A stretch of 64,000 nucleotides of DNA from Anaerostipes amylophilus. GTDB lineage: Bacteria; Bacillota; Clostridia; Lachnospirales; Lachnospiraceae. How positions within the stretch are numbered: the stretch's first letter is position 1; each line of letters starts with the position of its first letter. The position numbers were made by a program, and so were the translations under genes. The stretch spans positions 62,001 to 126,000 of the forward strand of contig NZ_JAOQJG010000007.1 in NCBI RefSeq assembly GCF_025567365.1, given 5' to 3'. This document shows, piece by piece, positions 25,628 through 34,100 of the stretch. The notes beneath the pieces are model-generated. The model did not search any database and had not been told where the DNA came from. It saw only the letters and a list, made by a program, of their open reading frames with translations.

Positions 25628-26242
25628 TTATTCTTTAATATCCAGCAGCTGTATCGCTGTTTTTAAACTGCGGACATCTTGTGCTTCATCAAATGTCAGT
25701 TTATTATTTGTTGTCAGGATTGCTGTATAATGACCATCCTGTTTATAAATTTTGTAATAGTCATAAGTATATTGTACATATTTTTCACTACCATAAGCAT
25801 CTCGTGTGGAATCTTCCACATAGTAAAATTTACCATCTACATTCGAAACATATTGAAGGATCGGATCTCCTTCCACTGTATACTGACAGATTACAATTGC
25901 ACAATCTTTTTGATCTTTTACATCTTTTAAAAACTGATCCCAGATTTTTTTACTCGCTTTATCAAATGACTCATTCTCAATTACTACAATTTCTTGATCT
26001 GAGGCCTCTTTTGATGTCATTTCTTTGGGGTATTTTGAAAGCAACTTCTTGATCTGATCATATTTTGAAAGTATTTTAATTTCAATCTTCTCTTTCTTTT
26101 TTGTTTCTTTCGTGGTTTTCTCTGTTTTCACAGCTGTCGTTGTTTCTTTTGTATGTTTGGCTGATTTTCCACAACTTGTGAACGAAACTGCTATCAGAAG
26201 TGTTACCGTACTTAGCACAGTCATCATAATTTTCTTTCTCAT
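25628..26242 (-). CDS. Predicted lipoprotein, unknown function
   Basis: The product (204 residues) begins with a signal peptide ending in a lipobox-like SFTSC (Cys24), followed by a Thr/Lys-rich linker of about 30 residues and a soluble domain with alternating beta strands (EIVVIENESFDKASKKIWDQF; YYVEDSTRDAYGSEKYVQYTYDYYKIYKQDG). It is expected on the outer face of the membrane. I do not recognise the domain. It ends 23 bases before the Rrf2 gene start, on the same strand but upstream of it. Confidence 0.72.
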   Translation of the reverse strand: MRKKIMMTVLSTVTLLIAVSFTSCGKSAKHTKETTTAVKTEKTTKETKKKEKIEIKILSKYDQIKKLLSKYPKEMTSKEASDQEIVVIENESFDKASKKIWDQFLKDVKDQKDCAIVICQYTVEGDPILQYVSNVDGKFYYVEDSTRDAYGSEKYVQYTYDYYKIYKQDGHYTAILTTNNKLTFDEAQDVRSLKTAIQLLDIKE

Positions 26243-26290
26243 CCTGTCTCCTTTTTTCTGTAATCTCCCTATTTCATATCGCTTTAGTAT

Positions 26291-26319
26291 ATAATACTTG
26301 TTTTTGTATCTATTGTCAA
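26291..26319 (-). promoter_or_regulatory. Sigma-A promoter of the lipoprotein gene
   Basis: Minus-strand TTGACA (26314-26319) and TATTAT (26291-26296) with a 17-nt spacer, about 50 bases before the ATG at 26242. Confidence 0.6.
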
Positions 26320-26364
26320 TCTTGTTATGATGCTTTACAATAGAATATACAGGAGGTACAACCT

Positions 26365-26979
26365 ATGAGTAAAATAAACAAGATCACACCTTTAACGAAT
26401 GTAAAATTTTTAAATCTTTATGAATTAGAAGCTGAAAATAAATTTGGGAATACACACCCTTATTATGTTGCAAGCCGAAAAGACAAAAATACAATGATGG
26501 CAGCTACAAAGAAAGTAATCCCTGATGGTGTTGTTATTTACAGTTTGTTCGGAGAAAAAGCTGATAAACTGATCATGGTAAAACAGTTTCGTTATCCTTT
26601 AAACGATTATACATATGAACTTCCAGCAGGACTGATTGATCCTGGAGAATCTGTGAAAGAAACCGCAGTCCGTGAGATGAAAGAAGAAACAGGACTTACT
26701 TTTACTCCTGCCGAATTTGATGATTTTTTAAGTCGTCCTCATTTTTCTTCTGCCGGAATGACGGATGAAACTAACTGTACCGTTTACGGAATTTCTACTG
26801 GGATGCCAAATCTTGATCATTTAGAGCCAAATGAGGATTTATCAGTTGAATTAGTAGACAAGACTGAGGCAAAACGTATTTTGAAAGAAGAAAACCTTTC
26901 TGTAAAGGCTTATTATCTCTTGTTACATTTCATACAGAGTGATCCTTCTGATCCTTTTGCATTTTTGAAATTGAACTAA
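26365..26979 (+). CDS. NUDIX hydrolase (ADP-ribose pyrophosphatase-like)
   Basis: Hydrolase of 204 residues with a complete Nudix box, GLIDPGESVKETAVREMKEETG (about 91-112 in two overlapping parts: G-x5-E and REMKEETG). The N-terminal beta strand pattern and KQFRYPLNDYTYELPAGLIDPG before the box are typical of ADP-ribose or nucleotide-sugar pyrophosphatases of the NudF type. It cleaves a nucleoside diphosphate linked to another moiety using Mg. AGGAGGT ribosome site; single gene with its own terminator. Confidence 0.87.
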   Translation: MSKINKITPLTNVKFLNLYELEAENKFGNTHPYYVASRKDKNTMMAATKKVIPDGVVIYSLFGEKADKLIMVKQFRYPLNDYTYELPAGLIDPGESVKETAVREMKEETGLTFTPAEFDDFLSRPHFSSAGMTDETNCTVYGISTGMPNLDHLEPNEDLSVELVDKTEAKRILKEENLSVKAYYLLLHFIQSDPSDPFAFLKLN

Positions 26980-26991
26980 AAATTAAATGAT

Positions 26992-27037
26992 AATAATCTC
27001 TGTGACATATTCTTATTCTTCACAGAGATTATTATTT
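26992..27037 (+). terminator. Terminator after NUDIX gene
   Basis: AATAATCTCTGTGA pairs perfectly with TCACAGAGATTATT around a 14-nt loop, followed by ATTTAAAT. Confidence 0.7.
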
Positions 27038-27112
27038 AAATAAAGTTTGATAAAAATCATTGACATTGAGATAAAGAAATGATAATATATCTTAGGTCGA
27101 ACAATTGAATCT

Positions 27113-27196
27113 GCCGATGTGTCGGAACTGGCAGACGAGACAGACTCAAAATCTGTTGTTCTTATGGACGTGTGGGTTCGAGTCCCACCATCGGCA
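27113..27196 (+). tRNA. tRNA-Leu (CAA)
   Basis: Acceptor stem GCCGATG pairs with CATCGGC, with discriminator A at 27196. The anticodon loop is CTCAAAA, giving anticodon CAA for codon UUG; a long variable arm marks a class II tRNA, and GGTTCGAGTCC is the T arm. No CCA is encoded. Confidence 0.95.
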
Positions 27197-27203
27197 TTAA
27201 AAA

Positions 27204-27232
27204 AGAATCTCTTTCTAGAGATTCTTTTTTTA
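27204..27232. terminator. Bidirectional terminator between tRNA-Leu and BFD-like gene
   Basis: AGAATCTCT pairs with AGAGATTCT; T-runs follow on both strands, serving the tRNA on plus and the small 2Fe-2S gene on minus. Confidence 0.8.
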
Positions 27233-27233
27233 T

Positions 27234-27404
27234 TTATAGATTCTGTATTAATTCTTCAATCTCATCCAAACAGGCACCACAGACAGTTCCTACTCCTGTT
27301 ACGTCTTTGATCGCTTCAACTGTTTTCGCGCCTTCTTCATACGCATCAATGATCTGCCCTGCTGTGATATCAAGGCATGGACAGATGATCTGATCTCGAT
27401 CCAT
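27234..27404 (-). CDS. BFD-like (2Fe-2S)-binding protein, 56 aa
   Basis: A short gene with ATG at 27404, a strong AGGAGG site and a stop at 27234. The 56 residues read IICPCLDITAGQIIDAYEEG near the start and TGVGTVCGACLDEIEE near the end: C-P-C plus C-x2-C are the four ligands of a bacterioferritin-associated-ferredoxin-like 2Fe-2S domain. Stand-alone versions are common in Clostridia; roles in iron release or electron transfer are possible. It lies 44 bases downstream of the AI-2E-type permease gene. Confidence 0.88.
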   Translation of the reverse strand: MDRDQIICPCLDITAGQIIDAYEEGAKTVEAIKDVTGVGTVCGACLDEIEELIQNL

Positions 27405-27448
27405 AAAAATACCTCCTTTGATTTATAGAAGTATTATGTACATTTTCG

Positions 27449-28576
27449 TCAAGGTATATCCACATTCTTTTTCTTAATCTGCTTATTTACAACTTCTGCA
27501 AACAACTGATACACTACAGAACAAAATGGAATACTAAAGAGCATTCCTGCAATTCCTGCGATATTGCCTCCGATCGTTACCGCAGCCAACACCCACATTG
27601 CTGGAAGTCCAACAGAATTTCCTACGACATGCGGATAAATGACATTTCCTTCAAACTGCTGCACAACGACAAACATAATAATAAATATGATTGCCTGCTT
27701 CCAGTTTACCATCAAGATCAGCAATACGCCTACACAACACCCAATAAATCCGCCGATGATCGGAATCAATGACATTGTTGCAATAAAAACTGCTATCAAA
27801 ACTGCATATGGAAGTCTTAATAAAGTCATAGATGCAAAAATGAGACTTCCAAGAATTACAGCCTCTAAACACTGTCCGGAAAGGAAACTTGAAAATGTAT
27901 TATTGGATAATCTTCCAACTCTTACAATATATTTCGCAGTCTTCTCTGGTAGAAAAGCCACTAATACTTTTCTCACCTGCACAGATAATCTTTCTTTTTG
28001 TAATAACGCATTCAGTGCAAAAACAAAGCCTAATCCAAAACTTACGACAACCTGTACTGCATTCGAAATGACACTCACTGTAGAATTCAGCATATTAGTA
28101 GCACTATCCTGCAAAAATGATATCAATCCTCCACTAATTTTATCCCAGTCAAAAGTAATCTGATTTACATACTTATGTACCATTGGCTTATTGATCGAAT
28201 AATGTTCTAAAAAATCTTGTATTTCTTTTACATACCCTGGAATATTATTTGATAATTTGAAGATTGTTTCAACAAGTTCTGGAATGATCAGTCTTGAAAC
28301 TAATATGATCACACCAACAATGCTTAACAATGCTGCAATAAGACTTAACGCTCGCTTTCCTTTTCTCACCTTATGAAACACTCGATTTTCAAAAAAACGC
28401 ATTGGAACATTAATTATAAAAGCAAGGCAACTTCCCAAAATAAACGGAAATGCAACAGAACTCGCATAGGAAATTCCAGAAAACACAATCTTTAGATTGC
28501 TTAATATCAAATATAATGTAATTCCAAACGCCACTAATATAAATGGTGTTTTATCATTTTCTTTAAAAAATTTCAC
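27449..28576 (-). CDS. AI-2E family transporter (membrane permease)
   Basis: Polytopic membrane protein of 375 residues with about seven to eight helices and a long amphipathic segment near 120-160. The C-terminal region has LPYAVLIAVFIATMSLIPIIGGFIG and NVIYPHVVGNSVGLPAMWVLAAVTIGGNIAGIAGMLFSIP, hallmarks of the AI-2E/YdiK/PerM family. Members export small molecules or sodium; autoinducer-2 transport is only one reported activity, so the substrate remains open. Confidence 0.9.
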   Translation of the reverse strand: MKFFKENDKTPFILVAFGITLYLILSNLKIVFSGISYASSVAFPFILGSCLAFIINVPMRFFENRVFHKVRKGKRALSLIAALLSIVGVIILVSRLIIPELVETIFKLSNNIPGYVKEIQDFLEHYSINKPMVHKYVNQITFDWDKISGGLISFLQDSATNMLNSTVSVISNAVQVVVSFGLGFVFALNALLQKERLSVQVRKVLVAFLPEKTAKYIVRVGRLSNNTFSSFLSGQCLEAVILGSLIFASMTLLRLPYAVLIAVFIATMSLIPIIGGFIGCCVGVLLILMVNWKQAIIFIIMFVVVQQFEGNVIYPHVVGNSVGLPAMWVLAAVTIGGNIAGIAGMLFSIPFCSVVYQLFAEVVNKQIKKKNVDIP

Positions 28577-28619
28577 AAATTTTCTCCTTTTTATTTTACA
28601 GTTTATTTCTTTCGCAAAT

Positions 28620-28651
28620 TTTTAAAAGGGACTGCTAAAACTAACAGTCCC
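28620..28651 (-). terminator. Terminator of the 6S RNA transcript
   Basis: Minus-strand GGGACTG pairs with CAGTCCC around a 10-nt loop, followed by TTTT. Confidence 0.8.
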
Positions 28652-28861
28652 TCACTTTATCTTTTGCATATCATATACCCGGAATGCCGGTCTCGCAATT
28701 TTGACGCCTAGCAGAGCTAGGTGGGTTTTCTCGATCAACGTTCTGCCGTCCCCCAGTATCAGGGCTTGACATCCAGTCAATTATATGAAGTCCCATGACA
28801 AATAAATGTAGGTTCAAAATAGCAAGTTATCGCACACCCCAGGCTTCTTATCTCATTTACA
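28652..28861 (-). ncRNA. ssrS: 6S RNA (SsrS)
   Basis: A non-coding transcript of about 210-240 nt with its own promoter (TTGAAA 28891-28896, TATAAT 28868-28873, 17-nt spacer) and terminator. The minus strand carries CTATTTTGAACCTACAT in its 5' part, like the conserved UUUUGAACCUA of Firmicute 6S RNAs, a GC-rich apical portion, and long-range pairing of the two ends around an open central region. 6S RNA mimics an open promoter and binds sigma-A RNA polymerase in stationary phase. Exact ends are estimated. Confidence 0.72.
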
Positions 28862-28867
28862 TTACAT

Positions 28868-28896
28868 ATTATACTGTAAGTATGTTAAGATTTCAA
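28868..28896 (-). promoter_or_regulatory. Promoter of 6S RNA
   Basis: TTGAAA and a consensus TATAAT on the minus strand separated by 17 nt. Confidence 0.7.
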
Positions 28897-28915
28897 GTCA
28901 CAGATACATGAAATT

Positions 28916-29509
28916 CTATCCAATTTTAATATTTTTTGAAAATGGCTGAAATGGTGATATCTTATCATAACCACTGATGTCCTCTTTCAAATCCTTTTTC
29001 AGGTATGCAAATGTGTATTTTTCGCCTTTTTTTGCATACATCTTCAAAAGTTTTAATAAATAATTCTTCGATGCATCGCACATGATCGTTGCTCCAATTC
29101 CATGTTCGAAATATTCAAGCGGACTCTTCTGGTCAAACTTATCACCATTATAAATCTTTCCGGCACTGACTCGGTCTACGAACATCTCTGCCATATACTT
29201 CTTAGGAATCTTCATTCCCACAAGTCCCGGATGTTCTTTGTCAATACTGTAATCAATCCAGTATTCGAAATGATGACGATTACGACCTTTGTGATGAAGC
29301 CATGCGGTAGAAATTCCTTTGTCCATTCTTTCTGCATTATTCGGACTTGCCGTTCCCTGATAGTATTTTGCACCTGCCAGAAATTCAGTTGGCGAATATT
29401 TTGACATATCATGCATAATCCCCTGATAATATAGTCCTAACTTGAAACAGCCTTTTGCTACCAGAATCTTATGTCTTGTGATTGTTTTAAAATGTCCAAT
29501 AAAATGCAT
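28916..29509 (-). CDS. DUF5662 family protein
   Basis: Cytosolic protein of 197 residues. Histidine/aspartate-rich motifs HDMSKYSPTEFLAGAKYY (about 33-50) and WLHHKGRNRHHFEYWID (about 70-86) recall metal-binding clusters and fit DUF5662, found mainly in Firmicutes and their phages. The residues could form an HD-like metal site, but no reaction is known. It is the only gene between 6S RNA and the gltBD operon. Confidence 0.78.
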   Translation of the reverse strand: MHFIGHFKTITRHKILVAKGCFKLGLYYQGIMHDMSKYSPTEFLAGAKYYQGTASPNNAERMDKGISTAWLHHKGRNRHHFEYWIDYSIDKEHPGLVGMKIPKKYMAEMFVDRVSAGKIYNGDKFDQKSPLEYFEHGIGATIMCDASKNYLLKLLKMYAKKGEKYTFAYLKKDLKEDISGYDKISPFQPFSKNIKIG

Positions 29510-29603
29510 AACTTACATCTGCTCCCTCTCGATATCTTCTCTAAGAATCTTTTCTCTATCGATTATCATAGCAAAAACTATTCCAATTGAAAAGAGGTTA
29601 TCG

Positions 29604-29652
29604 AAAAAAAGTGATGTCAGATGATATATTTCTATCTCTGACATCACTTTTA
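29604..29652 (-). terminator. gltBD terminator
   Basis: GTGATGTCAGA pairs with TCTGACATCAC (11 bp), with TTTTTTTC after it on the minus strand and TTTT on the plus strand. Confidence 0.88.
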
Positions 29653-29667
29653 CTTTTTCCAGTAAGA

Positions 29668-31155
29668 TTACAGGTTTGTATATCCCATTAACCGTTTGTC
29701 AACTTCACGAGCTGCATCTCTTCCTTCACGGATTGCCCATACGACCAGTGACTGTCCTCTATGCATATCTCCTGCAGTAAAGACATTCTCGACGTTTGTA
29801 GCAAAGCTATCTGGTTTTGTTTCTACATTTGTTCTCTGGTTTACTTTGACACCAAAGGCTTCTGTAACATATGCTTCACTTCCTAAGAATCCTGCTGCGA
29901 TCAGTACTAAATCTGCTGGAATTTCTTTTTCAGATCCTTCCACTGGTACCATCATCATTCTTCCAGTTTTCTCGTCTTTTTTACTTTCAAGACTTACTAA
30001 AACAGCTTTTGTTACTTCGCCTTTTTTATTCATCTTAAACTCTTTAACGGTTGTCTGATAAATACGAGGATCATGTCCAAAAACAGCGATTGCTTCTTCC
30101 TGACCATAATCTGTCTTGCAGATTCTTGGCCATTCTGGCCATGGGTTATTTTCTGCACGTTCGTCTGGAAGTTTTGGCATCATCTCTAACTGAGTCACAC
30201 TCTTTGCTCCATGACGGATGGATGTACCAACACAGTCATTTCCTGTATCTCCACCACCGATAACGATGACGTTTTTGCCTTTTGCAGAAATAAATTTCTT
30301 ATCTTTTAATCCAGAATCTAACAGACTCTTTGTTGTAGATTTTAAGAAGTCAACTGCAAAATAGATTCCTTTTGCTTCGCGTCCAGGAACTTCAATATTT
30401 CTTGGATTAGAAGATCCACATGCTAAGATCACTGCATCGTAGTCTTTCTTTAGCTGTTCTGGTTTGATATCTTTTCCGACGTTTGTATTTGTTACAAAAT
30501 GAATTCCTTCTTCTTTCATGATCGCAATCTTACGTTCTACGATATGTTTTTCCAGTTTCATATTAGGAATTCCATACATTAGTAATCCACCAAGACGGTC
30601 GGAGCGTTCGTACACAGTCACTTCATGTCCACGTTTATTTAAAGAATTTGCTGCAGATAATCCAGAAGGTCCGGAACCAATGACTGCAACTTTCTTTCCT
30701 GTACGAAATTTTGGTGGTCTTGCTTTGGCAAGTCCGTGTTTGTATCCATATTCGATGATACTTAACTCATTTTGTTTGGAACATACAGGATCCCCATTTA
30801 ATCCGCATGTACAAGCATTCTCGCAGAGTGCCGGACATACACGTCCGGTAAACTCTGGAAATGGGTTTGTTTTTTTAAGTCTTAAATATGCCTGTTCCCA
30901 GTTTTCTGTATAAATCAGGTCATTCCATTCTGGTACCAGATTGTTTAGTGGACAACCTGATGCCATTCCATTTAATAATACTTTTCCTGACTGACAGAAT
31001 GGTACTCCGCAGTCCATACATCTTGCACCCTGTTTCTGCTGTTCTTCTCTTGAAAGAGGAATATGAAATTCATTAAAATGTTTGATTCGTTCTTTCGGAG
31101 ATTCTGCACGGGCGTCTTCTCTTTCATAATCTAAAAATCCAGTTGGTTTTCCCAT
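29668..31155 (-). CDS. gltD: Glutamate synthase small subunit
   Basis: NADPH-dependent subunit of 495 residues. N-terminal cysteines for two 4Fe-4S clusters lie in CMDCGVPFC, CPLNN, CPALCENACTCGL. The FAD-binding GSGPSGLSAANSLNKRGHEVTVYE is near 158 and the NADPH-binding GGGDTGNDCVGTSIRHGA near 300. It passes electrons from NADPH to the large subunit, which reduces 2-oxoglutarate plus glutamine-derived ammonia to glutamate. It follows gltB by 9 bases. Confidence 0.96.
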   Translation of the reverse strand: MGKPTGFLDYEREDARAESPKERIKHFNEFHIPLSREEQQKQGARCMDCGVPFCQSGKVLLNGMASGCPLNNLVPEWNDLIYTENWEQAYLRLKKTNPFPEFTGRVCPALCENACTCGLNGDPVCSKQNELSIIEYGYKHGLAKARPPKFRTGKKVAVIGSGPSGLSAANSLNKRGHEVTVYERSDRLGGLLMYGIPNMKLEKHIVERKIAIMKEEGIHFVTNTNVGKDIKPEQLKKDYDAVILACGSSNPRNIEVPGREAKGIYFAVDFLKSTTKSLLDSGLKDKKFISAKGKNVIVIGGGDTGNDCVGTSIRHGAKSVTQLEMMPKLPDERAENNPWPEWPRICKTDYGQEEAIAVFGHDPRIYQTTVKEFKMNKKGEVTKAVLVSLESKKDEKTGRMMMVPVEGSEKEIPADLVLIAAGFLGSEAYVTEAFGVKVNQRTNVETKPDSFATNVENVFTAGDMHRGQSLVVWAIREGRDAAREVDKRLMGYTNL

Positions 31156-31164
31156 AATTTCCTC

Positions 31165-34100
31165 CTATTTTCCTGCATTTGCTTTCATATTAAATGCTTC
31201 CATCTGTGCCTGCTCACTGCTTAATCCACGTTCTTCCATCTGAACGATCAGATTTAACATTGCTTTGTAATCATTTGGCATGATCTTCTTAAATTTAGGC
31301 AGGTACTGTTCAAAGTCTTTCAGAATTTCTTTTCCTTTTTCGGAATTTGTATATGCAACATGTTCTTTTAACATATCTTTTAATTCGATAACATCGTATT
31401 TAGATGTTACAGTTTCTACAGAAACCATTTCTTTATTTAAGTTCTTATATAACTTGCTGTCTTCGTCTAATACATAAGCAACTCCACCACTCATACCAGC
31501 TGCGAAGTTCTTTCCTGTTGGTCCAAGAACAAGAACACGACCACCTGTCATGTATTCACATCCATGATCTCCAACTCCTTCAACAACTGCTGTAGCTCCT
31601 GAGTTTCTGACACAGAAACGTTCTCCTGCAACACCATTGATAAATGCTTTACCGCTTGTTGCTCCGTATAATGCAACGTTACCTACGATGATATTATCTT
31701 CTGCTTTGAATTTGACACCTGTTGGAGGACAAAGGATTAATTTACCACCAGAAAGTCCTTTTCCGAAGTAGTCATTGCTATCTCCAACCAACTGTAATGT
31801 AAGACCTTTTGGAATGAAAGCTCCGAAGCTTTGTCCACCGGCTCCATTACATTTTACAATATATGTATCATCATCTAATGCCTGTTCACCCCAACGTTTT
31901 GTGATCTCTGATCCAAAGATCGTTCCAAATGTACGGTCAATATTTGTAACGTCCAACTGAATGATCTTCTTTTGTTTCTTCTCAAGTGCTGGCATTAATT
32001 CTTTCATCAGAACTTTCATATCTGCTGTCTTTTCCAGTTTGAAATCATATACATTTTTATGATTGTAATCCATCTTCTGAGCTGGATCATATTTATATCC
32101 AAGAATCTTAGACAAGTCAACATGTTTTTCGGCTGCTTTTGCGTTTGGTTTTAATAAGTCTGTACGTCCAACTAATTCATCAACAGTAGCAACTCCTAAT
32201 TTTGCCATATATTCTCTTAATTCCTGAGCAATAAATCTCATGAAGTTGATAACATATTCAGGTTTTCCAGCGAATCTCTTACGTAATTCTGGATTCTGTG
32301 TTGCGACTCCGACTGGGCATGTATCTAAGTTACATACTCTCATCATGACACATCCAAGTGTTACAAGTGGTGCTGTTGCGAAACCAAATTCTTCGGCTCC
32401 AAGCATTGCTGCGATTGCTACGTCTCTACCACTCATTAACTTACCGTCTGTCTCAACGATAACTTTGTTACGAAGATCATTCATTAACAGATTCTGATGT
32501 GCTTCTGCAAGTCCAAGCTCCCAAGGAAGTCCTGCATTGTAGATAGAGTTTCTAGGAGCAGCTCCTGTACCACCATCGTAACCAGAGATCAAGATAACCT
32601 GTGCTCCAGCTTTTGCTACACCAGATGCAACAGTTCCGACTCCTGCTTCGGATACCAGTTTTACAGAGATTCTTGCATCTCTGTTGGCATTCTTACAGTC
32701 ATAAATTAACTGTGCCAAGTCCTCGATAGAGTAAATATCATGATGAGGTGGTGGTGAGATTAAGCTTACACCGGCTGTTGAATGACGAGTTTTTGCTATC
32801 CATGGGTAAACTTTCTTACCTGGAAGATGTCCTCCTTCTCCCGGTTTTGCTCCCTGTGCCATCTTGATCTGAATCTCTTTGGCACTTACTAAATATTCAC
32901 TTGTTACTCCAAAACGTCCAGATGCAACCTGTTTGATCGCTGAGCAACGATTTAATCCGTCTCTTCCAACTTTTAATCTCTCAGGTCTTTCTCCACCTTC
33001 ACCACTGTTTGATTTACCACCTAATTTGTTCATAGCAATCGCCAGTGTTTCATGTGCTTCTCCGGAAATAGATCCGTAAGACATTGCTCCTGTCTTGAAA
33101 CGTTTGACAATAGAATCAACGCTTTCTACTTTCTCGATTGGAATACCTTTTTCTGGGTAATTGAATTCCATTAAACCTCTTAAGTTTCCTGGCTCTAATT
33201 CCTTATCGATCATATCTGTATACTGTTTAAACAGCTCATAACTTCCTGTTCTTGTTGCAACCTGAAGTGTATGAATCGTCTGTGGATTGTAAAGATGCTG
33301 TTCTTTTCCACTTCTGCATTTATGACTTCCTGAACTCTCTAATGTCAGATCATTCTCAAGTCCGAGTGGATCAAAGGCTGTATCATGTCTTGCATCTACA
33401 TCCGCTTCAATATCTTTTAATGAAATACCTTCCACTCTGCTGACTGTATTTGTAAAATATTTTTCAATAACATCAGAATTAATACCAATCGCTTCAAAGA
33501 TCTGAGATCCCTGATAAGACTGTAATGTTGAAATACCCATCTTAGATGCGATCTTAACGATTCCATGAAGGATCGCATTTGTGTAATCTTCAACAGCTGC
33601 ATAGTAATCTTTCTGAAGCATATTTTCATCGATCAGTTTCTTAATTCCCTGTAATGCAAGGTATGGGTTTACTGCACATGCACCATATCCTAACAGTGTT
33701 GCAAAATGATGAACTTCTCTTGGTTCTCCACTCTCTAAGATCAGTGCAACAGATGTACGTCTCTTTGTCTTGATCAGATACTGATGCATTGCGGATACTG
33801 CTAATAATGAAGGAATTGCCACATGGTTTTCATCGACTCCTCTGTCAGAAAGAATGATGATGTTGGCTCCATCTCTGTAAGCTCTGTCTGTTTCTACGAA
33901 TAAACGGTCTAATGCTTTCTCAAGAGATGTGTTCTTGTAATATATAATAGGAAGTTCTACAACTTTAAATCCTTCTTTGTTCATGGATTTGATCTTTAAC
34001 AGGTCTGTATCTGTAAGGATTGGGTTGTGTACTTTTAATACGCGGCAGTTTTCTGGTTTCTCATCTAAGATATTACCTTCTTTTCCGACATAAACCGTTG

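Noticed and set aside
27119..27310. Protein-coding frames over the tRNA
   Set aside because: They read through the tRNA-Leu gene and the terminator; no start site supports them.
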